DNA from: Microbacterium sp. NIBRBAC000506063 | Lineage (GTDB): Bacteria; Actinomycetota; Actinomycetes; Actinomycetales; Microbacteriaceae | Direction of reading: 5' to 3' | NCBI RefSeq assembly: GCF_017968845.1 | Contig: NZ_CP072876.1 | Location: forward strand, 2,232,001 to 2,296,000 | DNA: 64,000 bases | Part shown: positions 1 to 10,384 of the stretch, one piece after another | How the letters are laid out: each line of letters opens with the position of its first letter | Numbering within the stretch: position 1 is the first letter of the stretch | Notes under the pieces: generated by a model | What the model was told of the DNA's origin: nothing | Databases searched by the model: none | Seen by the model: the letters and a program-made list of their open reading frames with translations, nothing else | Program-made: the position numbers and the translations under genes

Positions 1-392
1 GCGAGGAGGAACCACAGGGTCCACGAGGGCTTGGTGAGGTTGGGATCGGCATTGCCCTCGACGAGCCACCGGGTCAGCGTCCACAGCATCTCGAAGATGA
101 CGTAGGGGAGGATGATGTCGGTGATGATCCTCGCCATCTGGCGCTTGGTGAGCGCGCCCGCCTTGGAGAAGTAGCCCGAGATGAGGGCGAAGGCCGGCAT
201 GTGGAAGGCGTACAGCAGCAGGTACAGCGCCATGCTGACATCGGAGTCGAGCGTGAGGCGCTGGATGGCGTGGCCGGTGACGACGAGGGTGATGCAGGCG
301 AAGCGGGCGTTGTCCCAGAAGGGCACTCGGCGGGTGGCGCGCCGCATGGGCCCGGTGACGGGACCTGCGGGCGTGCGGGCGGCATTGCTCAT
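1..392 (-). CDS. Acyltransferase 3 family membrane protein, C-terminal part outside window
   Basis: The first about 130 residues are present and the rest runs off the left edge. After a basic N-terminus the protein reads PFWDNARFACITLVVTGHA, the typical opening of acyltransferase-3/OafA-like membrane O-acyltransferases (fucose 4-O-acetylase relatives), with a first hydrophobic helix, then AFHMPAFALISGYF as the second and ILPYVIFEMLW as the third. Such proteins transfer acyl groups onto surface sugars in the cytoplasmic membrane. The start at 392 is supported by a TACGCT box six bases before the ATG, as in many other genes here. It is divergent from the flavin monooxygenase gene. Substrate cannot be told. 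Confidence 0.8.
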   Translation of the reverse strand, partial: MSNAARTPAGPVTGPMRRATRRVPFWDNARFACITLVVTGHAIQRLTLDSDVSMALYLLLYAFHMPAFALISGYFSKAGALTKRQMARIITDIILPYVIFEMLWTLTRWLVEGNADPNLTKPSWTLWFLL

Positions 393-498
393 CGTTCGAG
401 CGTACTCGCCGGGAATAATGATGGCGGGGAGCCGTTGCAACAGATACATTCACTTGCATAAATATCGGATGCCGCAGCATCCGAGAGCGGAGAACACG

Positions 499-1720
499 AT
501 GACCGAGAACACCCCTCGGGCGGCATGCAGTTCGGCCTCTTCAGCGTGAGCGACATCACGCAGGACCCGACCACCGGCTACACCCCAGCGAGGCCGAGAA
601 GATCCGTGACGCCGTGACGATCGCGAAGCACGCCGAAGAGGCGGGGCTGGACGTCTTCGCCCTGGGCGAGCACCACAACCCGCCGTTCTGGTCCTCGTCG
701 CCCACGACGGCCCTCGCCTACGTCGCGGCGCAGACCGAGCGGCTCATCGTCTCCACCGCGACGACCCTCATCACGACCAACGACCCGGTCAAGATCGCCG
801 AGGACTACGCGATGCTCCAGCATCTCGCCGGCGGCCGCGTCGACCTCATGCTGGGGCGCGGGAACACCGGCCCCGTGTACCCCTGGTTCGGACAGGACAT
901 CCGGCAGGGGCTGCCGCTCGCGATCGAGAACTACGCGCTGCTGCACAAGCTGTGGCGCGAGGACGTCGTCGACTGGGAGGGCAAGTTCCGCACCCCGCTC
1001 TCGGGCTTCACCTCGACCCCGCGTCCGCTCGACGGTGTGGCCCCTTCGTCTGGCACGGCTCGATCCGCACGCCCGAGATCGCGGAGCAGGCCGCCTACTA
1101 CGGCGACGGCTTCTTCGCGAACAACATCTTCTGGCCCTCCGAGCACTACCAGCGCCTCATCACCCTCTACCGCGAGCGCTACGCCCACTACGGCCACGGC
1201 ACCCCCGAACAGGCGATCGTGGGCCTGGGCGGCCAGGTGTTCATGAGCAAGAACTCGCAGGACGCCGTGAAGGAGTTCCGCCCCTACTTCGACAACGCCC
1301 CCGTCTACGGGCACGGACCGAGCATGGAGGACTTCACGAAGATGACGCCGCTGACGGTCGGGTCCCGCAGGAGGTCATCGACCGTTACGCGGGCATGCGC
1401 GACCTGTTCGGTGACTACCAGCGTCAGCTGTTCCTCCTCGACCACGCCGGGCTCCCGCTGAAGACGGTGCTCGAGCAGATCGACCTCCTCGGGGCCGAGG
1501 TCGTGCCGGTCCTGCGCAAGGAGCTGGCCACGGACCGTCCGGCATCCGTCCCGACGCCCCGACACACGCCGCCCGCGTGAAGGCGGCCTACGGCGACGGA
1601 CCCGCTCGCGAGGCGCGCCCGCGCGCGAACCGCGGCGACAACCTCACCGTCGGGACCCCGTATCAGGACACACCCTCGGCGCCCGGCGCCGCCTTCGGCG
1701 CGGTGAAGGAAGGGGCATGA
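499..1720 (+). CDS. LLM-class flavin-dependent monooxygenase (CE1758 type), frameshifted in this sequence
   Basis: A luciferase-like FMN-dependent oxidoreductase of about 400 residues. The core reads MQFGLFSVSDITQDPTTGYTP, then ALGEHHNPPFWSSSPTT and GRGNTGPVYPWFGQDIRQG, which I recognise from the CE1758 family. The reading frame must be changed about five times, near 518, 585, 1043, 1367 and 1535, mostly where a run of C is one base short, so these look like sequence errors rather than decay. The ATG at 499 follows a purine-rich stretch (GAGAGCGGAGAA). The stop overlaps the start of the FMN reductase (ATGA at 1717), so the two are translationally coupled and form a two-component system: the reductase supplies reduced flavin. 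Substrate unknown. Confidence 0.85.
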
Positions 1721-2366
1721 TCATGCAGGAACGCCGCATCGCCGTCATCTCGGCCGGGCTCTCCAGCCCTTCCTCGACCCGGATGCTCGCCGATCGCCTC
1801 GCACAGGCGACGGCCGACCGGCTCGTCGCCTCAGGAGTCGAGGTCGCGGCCGACACCTTCGAGCTGCGCGACTACGCGCACGACATCACGAACAACATGC
1901 TCACCGGCTTCGCGCCGGCGGAGCTGGAGTCGATGATCAACACCGTCGTCTCGGCTGACGCGCTCATCGTCGTGACCCCGATCTTCTCCACGAGCTACTC
2001 GGGGCTGTTCAAGTCGTTCATCGACGTGCTCGACCCCGACGCGCTGCGCGGCAAGCCCGTGCTGATCGGCGCGAACGCGGGCACGGCACGGCACTCGCTC
2101 GCGATCGACTACGCGATCCGGCCGCTGTTCGCCTACCTGCACGCGGAGCCGGTGTCGACGGGGTGTTCGCGGCATCCGCCGACTGGGGCGCCGGGGGCGA
2201 CGACGTCGCCACGCTCGCCTCGCGCATCGACAAGGGCGCGGCCGAGTTCGCCGAGGCCATCCTGCGCCGTGAGCCGACCAAGACCCACGACCCCTTCGCC
2301 CCGGAGAGCTATCTGGGTGAGGGCCGTTCCTTCGGACACCTGCTGGGCGGACTCGCGGGCGAGTAG
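1717..2366 (+). CDS. NAD(P)H-dependent FMN reductase (CE1759 type)
   Basis: A flavodoxin-like reductase of about 215 residues. It begins MIMQERRIAVISAGLSSPSSTR, the phosphate-binding loop of NADPH-dependent FMN reductases (S-x-x-S-x-T), followed by IVVTPIFSTSYSGLFKSFID, the region that holds the flavin ring. One base is missing near 2160 (ACGGGGTG run); beyond it the frame continues VFAASADWGAGG to a stop at 2366. It overlaps the monooxygenase gene by four bases and very likely feeds it reduced FMN. A cluster of inverted repeats follows directly and may end transcription from both sides, since ribH converges on it. Confidence 0.85.
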
Positions 2367-2370
2367 GCGG

Positions 2371-2493
2371 CCGTCTGCCGGAGCAACCCACCCGTCTGTA
2401 GGAGCAAACGGCGTTCGCGGGCGTGACACGCCGTGCCACGTGGCCCGACGAGCGGGCTGCTCCTGCGGACGGCGGCGCAGCTCCTGCAGACGG
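2371..2493. repeat. Intergenic palindromic repeat cluster, family 1 (CCGTCTGCAGGAGCRA), copy A
   Basis: Two direct copies of a 16-base unit at 2371-2386 (CCGTCTGCCGGAGCAA) and 2392-2407 (CCGTCTGTAGGAGCAA) are followed after about 50 bases by two inverted copies at 2456-2472 and 2477-2493. The same four-unit design recurs at 17216, 18315 (one copy lost) and 36675. Here it lies between converging genes, so the RNA hairpins could act as a two-way terminator. Confidence 0.75.
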
Positions 2494-2510
2494 CGGGGCT
2501 GCTCACGCGC

Positions 2511-2945
2511 TCAGGCGTGGGCGGCGAGGCTGGCGAGCGTCTTCGACACGGCATCCGCGAGCTCGCGCCCCTTCACCACGAAGTGACGCGTGAAGTACTC
2601 GCGGTGCTCGTCGTGCTCATGGAAGTTGTGCGGGGTGAGCACGCCTGAGAAGACCGGGACGTCGGTCTCGAGCTGCACGCGCATCAGGGCATCGACGACC
2701 GTGGATGCCACGAAGTCGTGACGGTAGATCCCGCCGTCGACGACGAGTGCGCTGGTCGCGATGGCCTCGTAGCGCCCGGAGCGGGCGAGGCGACTGGCGT
2801 GCAGGGGGATTTCGAACGCACCGGGAACCCGGACGGTGTCGACGTCGTCGCGCCCGAGCTCCGACAGCCGGGCGACGAACGCCTCGACGGCTCGCTCGAC
2901 GATGTCGTCATGCCACTGCGCGGCGATGATGGCGATTCCAGGCAT
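2511..2945 (-). CDS. ribH: 6,7-dimethyl-8-ribityllumazine synthase
   Basis: 144 residues, usual for lumazine synthase, which condenses 5-amino-6-ribitylaminouracil with dihydroxybutanone phosphate in the next-to-last step of riboflavin synthesis. Recognisable parts: [16 protein letters not shown] at the N-terminus, [15 protein letters not shown] (substrate loop), [18 protein letters not shown], and the [14 protein letters not shown] segment that corresponds to the usual GVLT loop. An FMN riboswitch lies directly upstream. No ribD, ribE or ribA is next to it, so ribH is a single-gene transcription unit here. The neighbouring flavin monooxygenase/reductase pair, on the opposite strand, uses FMN. 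Confidence 0.95.
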   Translation of the reverse strand: MPGIAIIAAQWHDDIVERAVEAFVARLSELGRDDVDTVRVPGAFEIPLHASRLARSGRYEAIATSALVVDGGIYRHDFVASTVVDALMRVQLETDVPVFSGVLTPHNFHEHDEHREYFTRHFVVKGRELADAVSKTLASLAAHA

Positions 2946-2960
2946 TGCGGTCTCTCTTCC

Positions 2961-3098
2961 CGTTCTCTCCCATCCGGACTGTGACCGTCGGCTCCGGAAT
3001 CGCACTGGATCTGCGTCTCCGCCCTGGAGACTGCTCGCGGGCTTGTGCGGCCAGGCCGCTTCACCGCCGGTAGGGACTCTCACCCTGCCCTGAGAACG
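2961..3098 (-). promoter_or_regulatory. FMN riboswitch (RFN element) controlling ribH
   Basis: On the minus strand the leader carries the RFN landmarks in order: GGGCAGGGTGAGAGTCCC, then TACCGGCGGTGAAG, GCCCGCGAGC, GATTCCGGAGCCGACGGTCA and CAGTCCGGATGGGAGAGAAC. The 5' TTCTC and 3' GAGAA ends can close stem P1. The ribH start lies about 16 bases past the end of the element, so FMN probably controls translation initiation by hiding the ribosome site rather than by a long terminator. Confidence 0.95.
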
Positions 3099-3159
3099 TA
3101 CGATTCGTACGCTAGCACCTCCTGCCCGCCGGCTCCGCGGCCAGGAGTAACCTGAGGGC

Positions 3160-3909
3160 ATGGACATCGCGATCGCCGGGGGAACCGGTGTGCTGGGCAG
3201 CGCCGTCGCCACCGTCGCCGAGGGGCGCGGCCACCGCGTGCGCGTCCTCTCGCGTTCGAAGGGCGTCGACGTCGAGACCGGCGAAGGGCTCGCGGATGCC
3301 GTCGGCGGCGCCGATGCGCTCGTCGACGCGCTCAGCGTCCAGACGACGAGCGCGAAGAGGGCGGAGGCCTTCTTCGCCACGACGACTCGGGCGCTGCAGG
3401 AGGCTGCGCGGGCGGGCGGTGTCGCCCACCACGTGGTCCCGTCGATCGTGGGCGTCGACCGCGTCCCGTACGGCTACTACGCCGGCAAGCTCGCCCAGGA
3501 GCGGGCGGTGGAGGCCGGCGAGGTCCCGTGGACGATCCTGCGGGCGACCCAGTTCCACGAGTTCGCCAGCCAGCTCTTCGAGCGTGCGGCGGTCGGGCCG
3601 CTGCGGCTCGCGGTGAAGATGCGCACGCAGCCTGTCGCCGTGCGGGAGGTGGCCGAGCGCCTGGTCGATCTGGTCGAGGCCGGCCCCGCCGGACGCGCGC
3701 CGGACTTCGCGGGTCCTCGCGAGGAGAGCATGGTCGAGATGATGCGCGCCTGGGCCGCGCGCAGCGGATACGACGGGCGGATGCCGGCGATCGCCCTTCC
3801 CGGCGCCTTCGGCCGTGCGATGCGTGACGGCAGCGTCCTGCCCGGTCTCGATGCCGACCACGGCACGGTGACCTTCGAGGAGTGGCTCCAGGCTCAGCCC
3901 ACGCGCTGA
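3160..3909 (+). CDS. NAD(P)H-binding NmrA/SDR-like protein
   Basis: 249 residues with a Rossmann start, [20 protein letters not shown], and [10 protein letters not shown] as the second strand, as in atypical short-chain dehydrogenases of the NmrA/SDR_a5 group. The [21 protein letters not shown] segment supplies a Y-x-x-x-K pair (YYAGK). [12 protein letters not shown] is the usual motif of this group. TAACCT sits six bases before the ATG, so the mRNA is probably leaderless. Function beyond NAD(P) binding is unknown. Confidence 0.8.
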   Translation: MDIAIAGGTGVLGSAVATVAEGRGHRVRVLSRSKGVDVETGEGLADAVGGADALVDALSVQTTSAKRAEAFFATTTRALQEAARAGGVAHHVVPSIVGVDRVPYGYYAGKLAQERAVEAGEVPWTILRATQFHEFASQLFERAAVGPLRLAVKMRTQPVAVREVAERLVDLVEAGPAGRAPDFAGPREESMVEMMRAWAARSGYDGRMPAIALPGAFGRAMRDGSVLPGLDADHGTVTFEEWLQAQPTR

Positions 3910-3995
3910 GCGGCCCTGCGCGAGGGAGAGGCGGCCGGGCATGGCGATCCGGGGTTCAACCCCCGTTGCGGGTTACGCGCCGGATCCGGCCGTTC

Positions 3996-4178
3996 TCAGC
4001 CGCTCTTGCGCCGGAACTCCCGCCGCGTCTGCGGGGCGTGCGTCTCGTGGACGGCCGAGTCGCCGTCGAGGTGCGCCTCGCCCTCCCGTTGCTTCGCGTT
4101 CTTCTTGTCGAGCGCCTCGCGGAACTTGCGCTTGATGTCTTCGGCACTCGAAGCGTCGTTGCCTTCTTCGTTGCTCAT
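3996..4178 (-). CDS. DUF5302 family small protein
   Basis: A 60-residue, highly charged, probably helical protein (EDIKRKFREALDKKNAKQ) ending in VHETHAPQTRREFRRKSG. I recognise the pattern as the actinobacterial DUF5302 family of unknown function. TAGGCT lies six bases before the ATG, which supports the start and suggests a leaderless transcript. It is convergent with the NAD(P)-binding gene. Confidence 0.75.
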   Translation of the reverse strand: MSNEEGNDASSAEDIKRKFREALDKKNAKQREGEAHLDGDSAVHETHAPQTRREFRRKSG

Positions 4179-4297
4179 GGGCCCAGCCTAACCACTAGCG
4201 GTGCCGGTGGTAACGGATGCCGGTGCAAACGGTGAACTCTCGGTGAGGGAGGTGCGTTTCGTCATCCGGCGACCGATCCGGGCGGGAACCTTGACGT

Positions 4298-6248
4298 GTG
4301 AGAGTCGCGATCGTGGCAGAATCCTTCCTCCCGCACATGAACGGTGTGACCGGGTCGGTCCTCCATATCCTCCGGCACCTGGAGCGCCGCGGGCACGAGG
4401 CGCTCGTGCTGGCTCCGCGTGCGGCGGGGATGCCGGACGATGTCCACGGTGCCCGCGTCGAGCCGGTCTCGAGCATGGCGCTTCCCGGCTACCGCGATGT
4501 GCGGGTGGGTTCGGCGACCGCCCATCGGCTCGCGGTGTCGCTCGAGCGCTTCGCCCCGGACGTCGTGCATCTGGCGTCGCCCTTCGCGCTCGGCTGGCGG
4601 GGTGTGCTGGCCGCGGACAGACTCGACATCGCGACGGTCGCCGCCTATCAGACCGATGTCGCCGGCTACACGGAGCGCTACCGGCTCCCCGCCACCACGA
4701 CGATCGCGCAGAGCCACGTCTCGCGCCTGCACCGCCGGGCGACCCTCACGCTCTCGCCGTCGAGCGCCTCCGACGACGACCTCGTCCGCTGGGGCGTGGA
4801 CCGCGTGCGCCGCTGGGGAGAGGGGTCGACGCCGAGCGCTTCCACCCCGCCCGCCGCAACGACATGTGGCAGCGATCGGATGCCGCAGACGTCGTCATCG
4901 GCTACGTCGGCCGCCTCGCCGCCGAGGAACAGGTCGACGATCTGCGCGTGCTGCAGGACATCCCGGGGGCGAGGCTCGTGATCGTCGGGGACGGTCCGCT
5001 GCGTCCGCGGCTGGAGACGCTGCTGCCCGCGGCGACGTTCCTCGGCCACCAGAGCGGCGAGGCGCTCGCCGAGGCGATGGCGTCCTTCGACATCTTCGTG
5101 CACCCGGGCGAGAGCGACACCTTCGGGCAGACGCTGCAGGAGGCCCATGCGAGCGGTGTGCCGGTCGTCGCGACCGGCCGCGGTGGCCCGCTCGACCTCG
5201 TGCGGATGGGCATCGACGGCTGGCTCTACACGCCGGGCGACCTCGCCGACCTGCGGATGCGCGTGGCCGACCTCGCCGGCGACGCCGCCAAGCGCCGCGC
5301 CTTCGGTGCGGCAGGACGCGAGGCCGTCGAGGGCAGGTCGTGGGAGGCGGTCTGCGATCAGCTGCTCGGCCACTTCGCCCAGGCGCAGGAGCTGCGGCGG
5401 GTCGATCGGATGCTGCGCGCCCGGCGCGAGAGGCGTCCCGAGCTGCGTCCGGAGCGCCCGCTGGGCGGCTGGCGCCGCTACGTCGCCCTCGGCGACTCGC
5501 TGACCGAGGGGCTGTGCGATCCGGCACCCGACGGGACGCTGCGCGGCTGGGCCGACCGCCTCGCGTACCTCCTGTCGGCCCGCGGCGGCCTGCACTACGC
5601 CAATCTCGCCGTGCGTTCCCGCCGCGTGCGCGATGTGTGCGGCGAGCAGCTGGCGCGCGCCCGGGAGCTGCGGCCCGACCTCGTCTCGATCCTCGTCGGC
5701 GCGAACGACCTCGTGAAGCGCACGGTGGACGTGCCGGCGCTCGCCGCGAGTCTCGAGCAGGCCGTGCAGACGCTGCGCGACGACGGCGCCGACGTGCTGC
5801 TGGTGACGCCGTTCCTCCCCGACCGGCGGCTGGCGGGGATCTACGCCGGACGGTTCTCGGCCTTCGCGAGTCGCCTGGCCGACATCGCCGAGCGCACGGG
5901 CGCGATCCTCATCGACACCGACCTGTTCCCCGCGCTCGCCGACCGGCAGAACTGGGGAGAGGACTTCGTCCACCTCGGCAGCCGCGGTCACCGTTTCCTC
6001 GCCTACCGGGCGGGCGAGGCGCTCGGCGTCCCGCACGCCGAGGAGCTGGGCGCGCTCGACGAGGTGTTCCACGCCGAGGCGACGGCGGGGAGCGCGCATG
6101 GTGGCGCACGCACGCGCTGCCGTGGATGTGGCGTCGGATGCGGGGCCGCACGGCCGGCGATGGGCTCTCCGCCAAGCACGACGGCTACGTCTGGGTGGGC
6201 CGTTCCTCGTCGATGAGCGGCGTTCCCGTCCCGAGTCCCGGTCGTTGA
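4298..6248 (+). CDS. Glycosyltransferase family 4 fused to SGNH/GDSL hydrolase (two frameshifts)
   Basis: The N-terminal half is a GT-B glycosyltransferase: GTG start, MRVAIVAESFLPHMNGVTGS, then VVIGYVGRLAAEEQVDDL and the nucleotide-sugar site SDTFGQTLQEAHASGVPVVA, as in MgtA/PimB-like mannosyltransferases. Without any stop, an arginine-rich linker (about 5400-5480) leads to an SGNH hydrolase: GDSLTEG (serine block), GANDL (block III) and VHLGSRGH (catalytic His). A frame change near 4820 joins the two halves of the transferase, and another near 6092 (GGGG run) restores the usual C-terminus WWRTHALPWMWRRMRG. Codon third positions stay GC-rich through the linker, so the fusion looks real, but two adjacent genes with a lost base cannot be excluded. 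The last codons GGT-CGT-TGA lie in a family 3 repeat. Confidence 0.75.
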
Positions 6249-6287
6249 GCGAGCACGGCCGCAGGCCGCGCGAGTCGAAGCGTCACA
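6238..6287. repeat. Family 3 repeat (CCGGTCGTTGAGCGAG), copy 1
   Basis: CCGGTCGTTGAGCGAG at 6238-6253 is followed by CACGGCCGCAGGCCGCGCGAG and TCGAAGCGTCAC. The same core opens or closes elements at 29841 and 34374. It contains the stop codon of the preceding gene. Confidence 0.6.
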
Positions 6288-6349
6288 GCGAGGATGCCGC
6301 GGTCTCTCTTCCCGTATCCGGGCCGTCGCGAAACGGGGCGCGCCTCCGC

Positions 6350-7657
6350 CTAAGGCCGCCCCATCCCGTGGTACCGCCAGCCGGCGGCCCGCCATGCCGC
6401 GGAATCCAGGCAGTTGCGCCCGTCGACGATCACCCGGTCCGCGACCAGTGCGCCGGCGGCATCCGGGTCCATCTCCCGGCGGTACAGATCCCACTCGGTG
6501 ACGATGATCACGGCCTCGGCGCCGCGCAGCGCCTCGTCGCGCTCGGCCGCGTACTCGAGCTGCGGATGCCGCCTGCGGGCGTTCTCCAGCGCGGCGGGAT
6601 CGGTCACGACCACATCGGCGCCGAGCCCCTTCAGCCGCACGGCGACCTCGAGCGCGGGGAGTCGCGGATGTCGTCGCTGAAGGGCTTGAACGCCGCGCCC
6701 AGCACGGCCACGCGCCGGCCGAACACCGATCCGTCGAGCGCGTCGATCACCAGCTGCACTGCCCGGTCGCGCCGGCGGAGATTGATCTGGTCGACCTCGC
6801 GGAGGAAGCCGACCGACTCGCCGCGGCCGAGCTCCTCGGCGCGGGCGGCGAAGGCGCGGATGTCCTTGGGCAGGCATCCGCCGCCGAAGCCGATGCCCGA
6901 GCCGAGGTAGCGGCGGCCGATGCGGGTGTCGTGCCCGATGGCATCGGCGAGAAGGGTGACATCGGCGCCGGAGGCCTCGGCGATCTCGGCCATCGCGTTG
7001 ATGAAGGAGATCTTGGTCGCCAGGAACGCGTTGGCCGCCCCTTGACGAGTTCGGCTGTGGCCAGGTCTGTCACCAGGTAGGGGATGTCCGCCTCGACCGC
7101 CGGCGCGTAGACCTCGCGCAGGATGGCGGCGGCACGCTCGCCCTCGTCACCGGCGGGCACGCCCACCACCAGCCGGTCGGGGGTGATCGTGTCGTGCACC
7201 GCCCAGCCCTCGCGCAGAAACTCCGGGTTCCACACGAGCGTCGCGCCCGTGGGCTCGAGGCGATCCGCGAGGCGCGCAGCGGTGCCCACCGGGACCGTCG
7301 ACTTGCCGACCACGAGGTCTCCCGGCTTAACATGGACGAGGAGCGCATCGACGGCGGCGTCGACGTAGGTGAGGTCGGCGGCATGCCCGCCCTGCTGCTG
7401 GGGGTGCCGACGGCGATGAAGTGGACGCCGGCATCCGACACCTCGCTCATGTCGGTCGTGAAGCGCAGGGTCCCTCCTTCCAGCCCTTCTGCCAGCAGCT
7501 CCCCGAGTTGCGGCTCGAAGAACGGCGGCCTCCCCGCGGAGAGGGAGGCGATCTTCCCCTCGTCGACGTCGACGCCGGTGACATCGTGACCGATGGAGGC
7601 CATTGCGGCGGCGTGGACGGCACCGAGGTACCCGCAGCCGATCACAGACATGCGCAT
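6350..7657 (-). CDS. UDP-glucose 6-dehydrogenase (three frameshifts)
   Basis: About 435 residues once the frame is repaired near 7400, 7041 and 6660, each at a C or G run. The N-terminal NAD domain begins MRMSVIGCGYLGAVHAAAMA (G-x-G-x-x-G). The middle contains NPEFLREGWAVHD, and the catalytic cysteine lies in GSGIGFGGGCLPKDIRAF. The C-terminal UDP-binding domain ends VIIVTEWDLYRREMDP and VDGRNCLD. The enzyme oxidises UDP-glucose to UDP-glucuronate for cell-surface polymers, fitting the glycosyltransferase on the other strand. The start is 7657 or the ATG two codons later. Confidence 0.9.
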
Positions 7658-7815
7658 GGGCTCATCCCAGCCCGCTTCGGATGCCGGTCGCTGAACCGCG
7701 CATGAACGACGCGTGGACGGATGCCGAACCCTCACCTCCTCGCCGAGCCCTCATCCGGACCGCATCGGTGCGGCAGTGGCACCCCGTTCCCAGGGCACGC
7801 TGGTAGGGTGAGGGT

Positions 7816-8046
7816 GGATATCCCTGCGATATCCGACAATTGAACACAGATCAACGGAGCGGTCGGCTGAGAAGCTGGTCCCTGTGGTGGGTTCCTCGGC
7901 ACGTCGGATGTCGGGTGGTCTTCTACTGGTGGCCAGCGCCGGTGAGACACGCGGGGCATTTCCGCACGCCGAAATCTGCCCGAATCCGCTCCTTCATGAA
8001 CGCTCGTGCGTCACACGGACCTGCGAGCCTAAAAAAAGAAGGAGAG
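7816..8046 (+). promoter_or_regulatory. Structured 5' leader of pnp, candidate Actino-pnp RNA
   Basis: About 390 bases without a gene separate ugd and pnp. The last 230 look structured. A perfect hairpin (GGATATC-CCTGC-GATATCC, 7816-7834) comes first, probably close to the transcript start because TAGGGT lies just before it at about 7804. A second imperfect stem, CGGGGCATTTC against GAAATCTGCCCG, is at about 7952-7984. A strong ribosome site, AAGGAGAG at 8039-8046, ends it. The Actino-pnp RNA motif is known in pnp leaders of this phylum and is thought to act in autoregulation; whether this leader fits that consensus was not tested. No rpsO lies in front of pnp. Confidence 0.5.
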
Positions 8047-8051
8047 ACCTC

Positions 8052-10329
8052 TTGGAAGGTCCTGAAATCACCGCCACTGAGGCCGTTCTCGACAACGGCC
8101 GCTTCGGCACCCGCACCGTCCGCTTCGAAACCGGCCGCCTCGCTCAGCAGGCGCAGGGATCGGTCGCGGCCTACCTCGACGGCGAGACCATGCTGCTGTC
8201 GGCAACCTCCGCGGGCAAGCACCCGCGCGAGGGCTTTGACTTCTTCCCGCTGACCGTCGACGTCGAGGAGCGCTCCTACGCCGCCGGCAAGATCCCCGGT
8301 TCGTTCTTCCGTCGCGAGGGCCGCCCCTCGACCGAGGCGATCCTCGTCTGCCGTCTGATCGACCGTCCGCTGCGTCCGTCGTTCGTCGACGGCCTGCGCA
8401 ACGAGGTCCAGATCGTCATCACCGTGCTCTCGATCGCGCCGGGCGAGTTCTACGACGCGCTCGCGATCAACGCGGCATCCGCCTCGACCCAGATCTCGGG
8501 TCTGCCGTTCTCCGGCCCCATCGCCGGCGTGCGCCTCGCGCTCATTCCCGGCCAGGGCGAGCACGAGGACCAGTGGGTCGCGTTCCCGACCGTCGAGCAG
8601 GTCGAGCAGGCCGTGTTCGACATCATCGTCGCCGGCCGTGTCGTCACCGACAAGAACGGCAACGAAGACGTCGCGATCATGATGGTCGAGGCCGAGGCCA
8701 CCGAGGGCAGCTGGAACCTCATCAAGGCCGGCGCCACCAAGCCGAACGAAGAGGTCGTCGCGGCAGGTCTCGAGGCCTCGAAGCCCTTCATCGCGCAGCT
8801 TGTGAAGGCACAGGCCGAGCTCGCCGCCTCCTCCTCGAAGGAGCCCGGTGTCTACCCGGTCTTCCTGCCCTACTCCGAGCAGAGCTACGACTTCGTGGCC
8901 GCGCGTGCCTACGACGAGCTCGTCGGCATCTACCAGATCGCCGACAAGACCGAGCGTCAGAACGCCGACGACGCCGTCAAGGAGCGCGTCAAGGCCGAGT
9001 TCGCCGCCGCCGTCGAGGCCGGGGAGATCCCCGCCGAGGCCGCCGGAGAGTTCGGTGGCGCGTACAAGGCCGTCACGAAGAAGATCGTCCGCGGTCGCAT
9101 CCTCGCCGAGGGCGTCCGCATCGATGGCCGCGGCCCTGCCGACATCCGTCCGCTCGACGCCGAGGTGCAGGTCATCCCGCGCGTGCACGGCTCGGCGATC
9201 TTCCAGCGCGGTGAGACCCAGATCATGGGCGTCACCACGCTGAACATGCTCAAGATGGAGCAGCAGATCGACTCGCTCTCGCCCGTGACGAGCAAGCGGT
9301 ACATGCACCACTACAACTTCCCGCCCTACTCGACCGGTGAGACCGGTCGCGTCGGCAGCCCCAAGCGTCGCGAGATCGGGCACGGCTTCCTCGCCGAGCG
9401 CGCCCTCGTGCCGGTGCTGCCCACCCGCGAGGAGTTCCCGTACGCAATCCGTCAGGTCTCCGAGGCGCTGGGCTCCAACGGCTCGACCTCGATGGGCTCG
9501 GTGTGCGCGTCGACCCTGTCGCTGCTGAACGCGGGTGTGCCGCTGCGCGCCCCGTCGCCGGCATCGCGATGGGCCTGGTCACCGATGAGGTGAACGGTGA
9601 GACCCGCTACGCGGCGCTCACCGACATCCTCGGTGCCGAGGACGCCCTCGGCGACATGGACTTCAAGGTCGCAGGCACCTCGGAGTTCATCACAGCGATC
9701 CAGCTCGACACGAAGCTCGACGGCATCCCCTCCGAGGTGCTCGCAGGGGCACTGACCCAGGCGAAGGACGCACGTCTGACGATCCTGAACGTCCTCAACG
9801 CCGCGATCGACGCGCCGGACGAGATGGCTTCGACGGCTCCGCGCGTGATCAGCGTGCAGATCCCGGTCGACAAGATCGGCGAGCTCATCGGACCCAAGGG
9901 CAAGACGATCAACGCGATCCAGGACGAGACCGGCGCGCAGATCTCCATCGAGGAGGACGGCACCGTCTACATCGGCGCGACCGACGGCCCTCGGCCGAGG
10001 CCGCCCGCGCGCAGGTCAACGCGATCGCCAACCCCACCAACCCGGAGGTCGGCGAGCAGTTCCTGGGCACCGTCGTGAAGATCGCCACCTTCGGCGCCTT
10101 CATCTCGCTGCTTCCCGGCAAGGACGGCCTGCTGCACGTCAGCGAGGTCCGCAAGCTCGCCGGCGGCAAGCGCGTGGAGAACGTCGAAGACGTGCTCGGC
10201 GTCGGCCAGAAGCTCCTGGTGCGCATCACCAAGATCGACGACCGCGGCAAGCTCTCGCTCGAGCCGGTGCTGGAGGAGGCGTCCGAGGACGCCGCCGCCG
10301 AGCCGGTCGCGGAGGGCGCCGAGGCCTGA
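8052..10329 (+). CDS. pnp: Polyribonucleotide nucleotidyltransferase (PNPase), two frameshifts
   Basis: About 759 residues. It degrades RNA from the 3' end with phosphate and makes polynucleotide tails in actinobacteria. The start is a TTG ([18 protein letters not shown] follows), chosen because AAGGAGAG lies six bases before it. The first RNase PH domain has [20 protein letters not shown]; the second has [31 protein letters not shown] and, across a frame change near 9550, the usual NAGVP/AGIAMGL. A KH domain ([20 protein letters not shown]) and an S1 domain ([21 protein letters not shown]) end the protein, with a second frame change near 9990. Both lost bases are in C runs, so they are probably errors in an essential-type gene. 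Confidence 0.95.
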
Positions 10330-10343
10330 TCCTCGTCCCGTAC

Positions 10344-10384
10344 GAGAACCCGGTCGTCCCCGGAAACGGGGCGGCCGGGTTCTC
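10344..10384 (+). terminator. Hairpin terminator after pnp
   Basis: GAGAACCCGGTCGTCCCCG, loop GAAA, then CGGGGCGGCCGGGTTCTC: a stem of about 18 pairs with one mismatch. No clear T-run follows, as is common for actinobacterial terminators. Confidence 0.75.
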
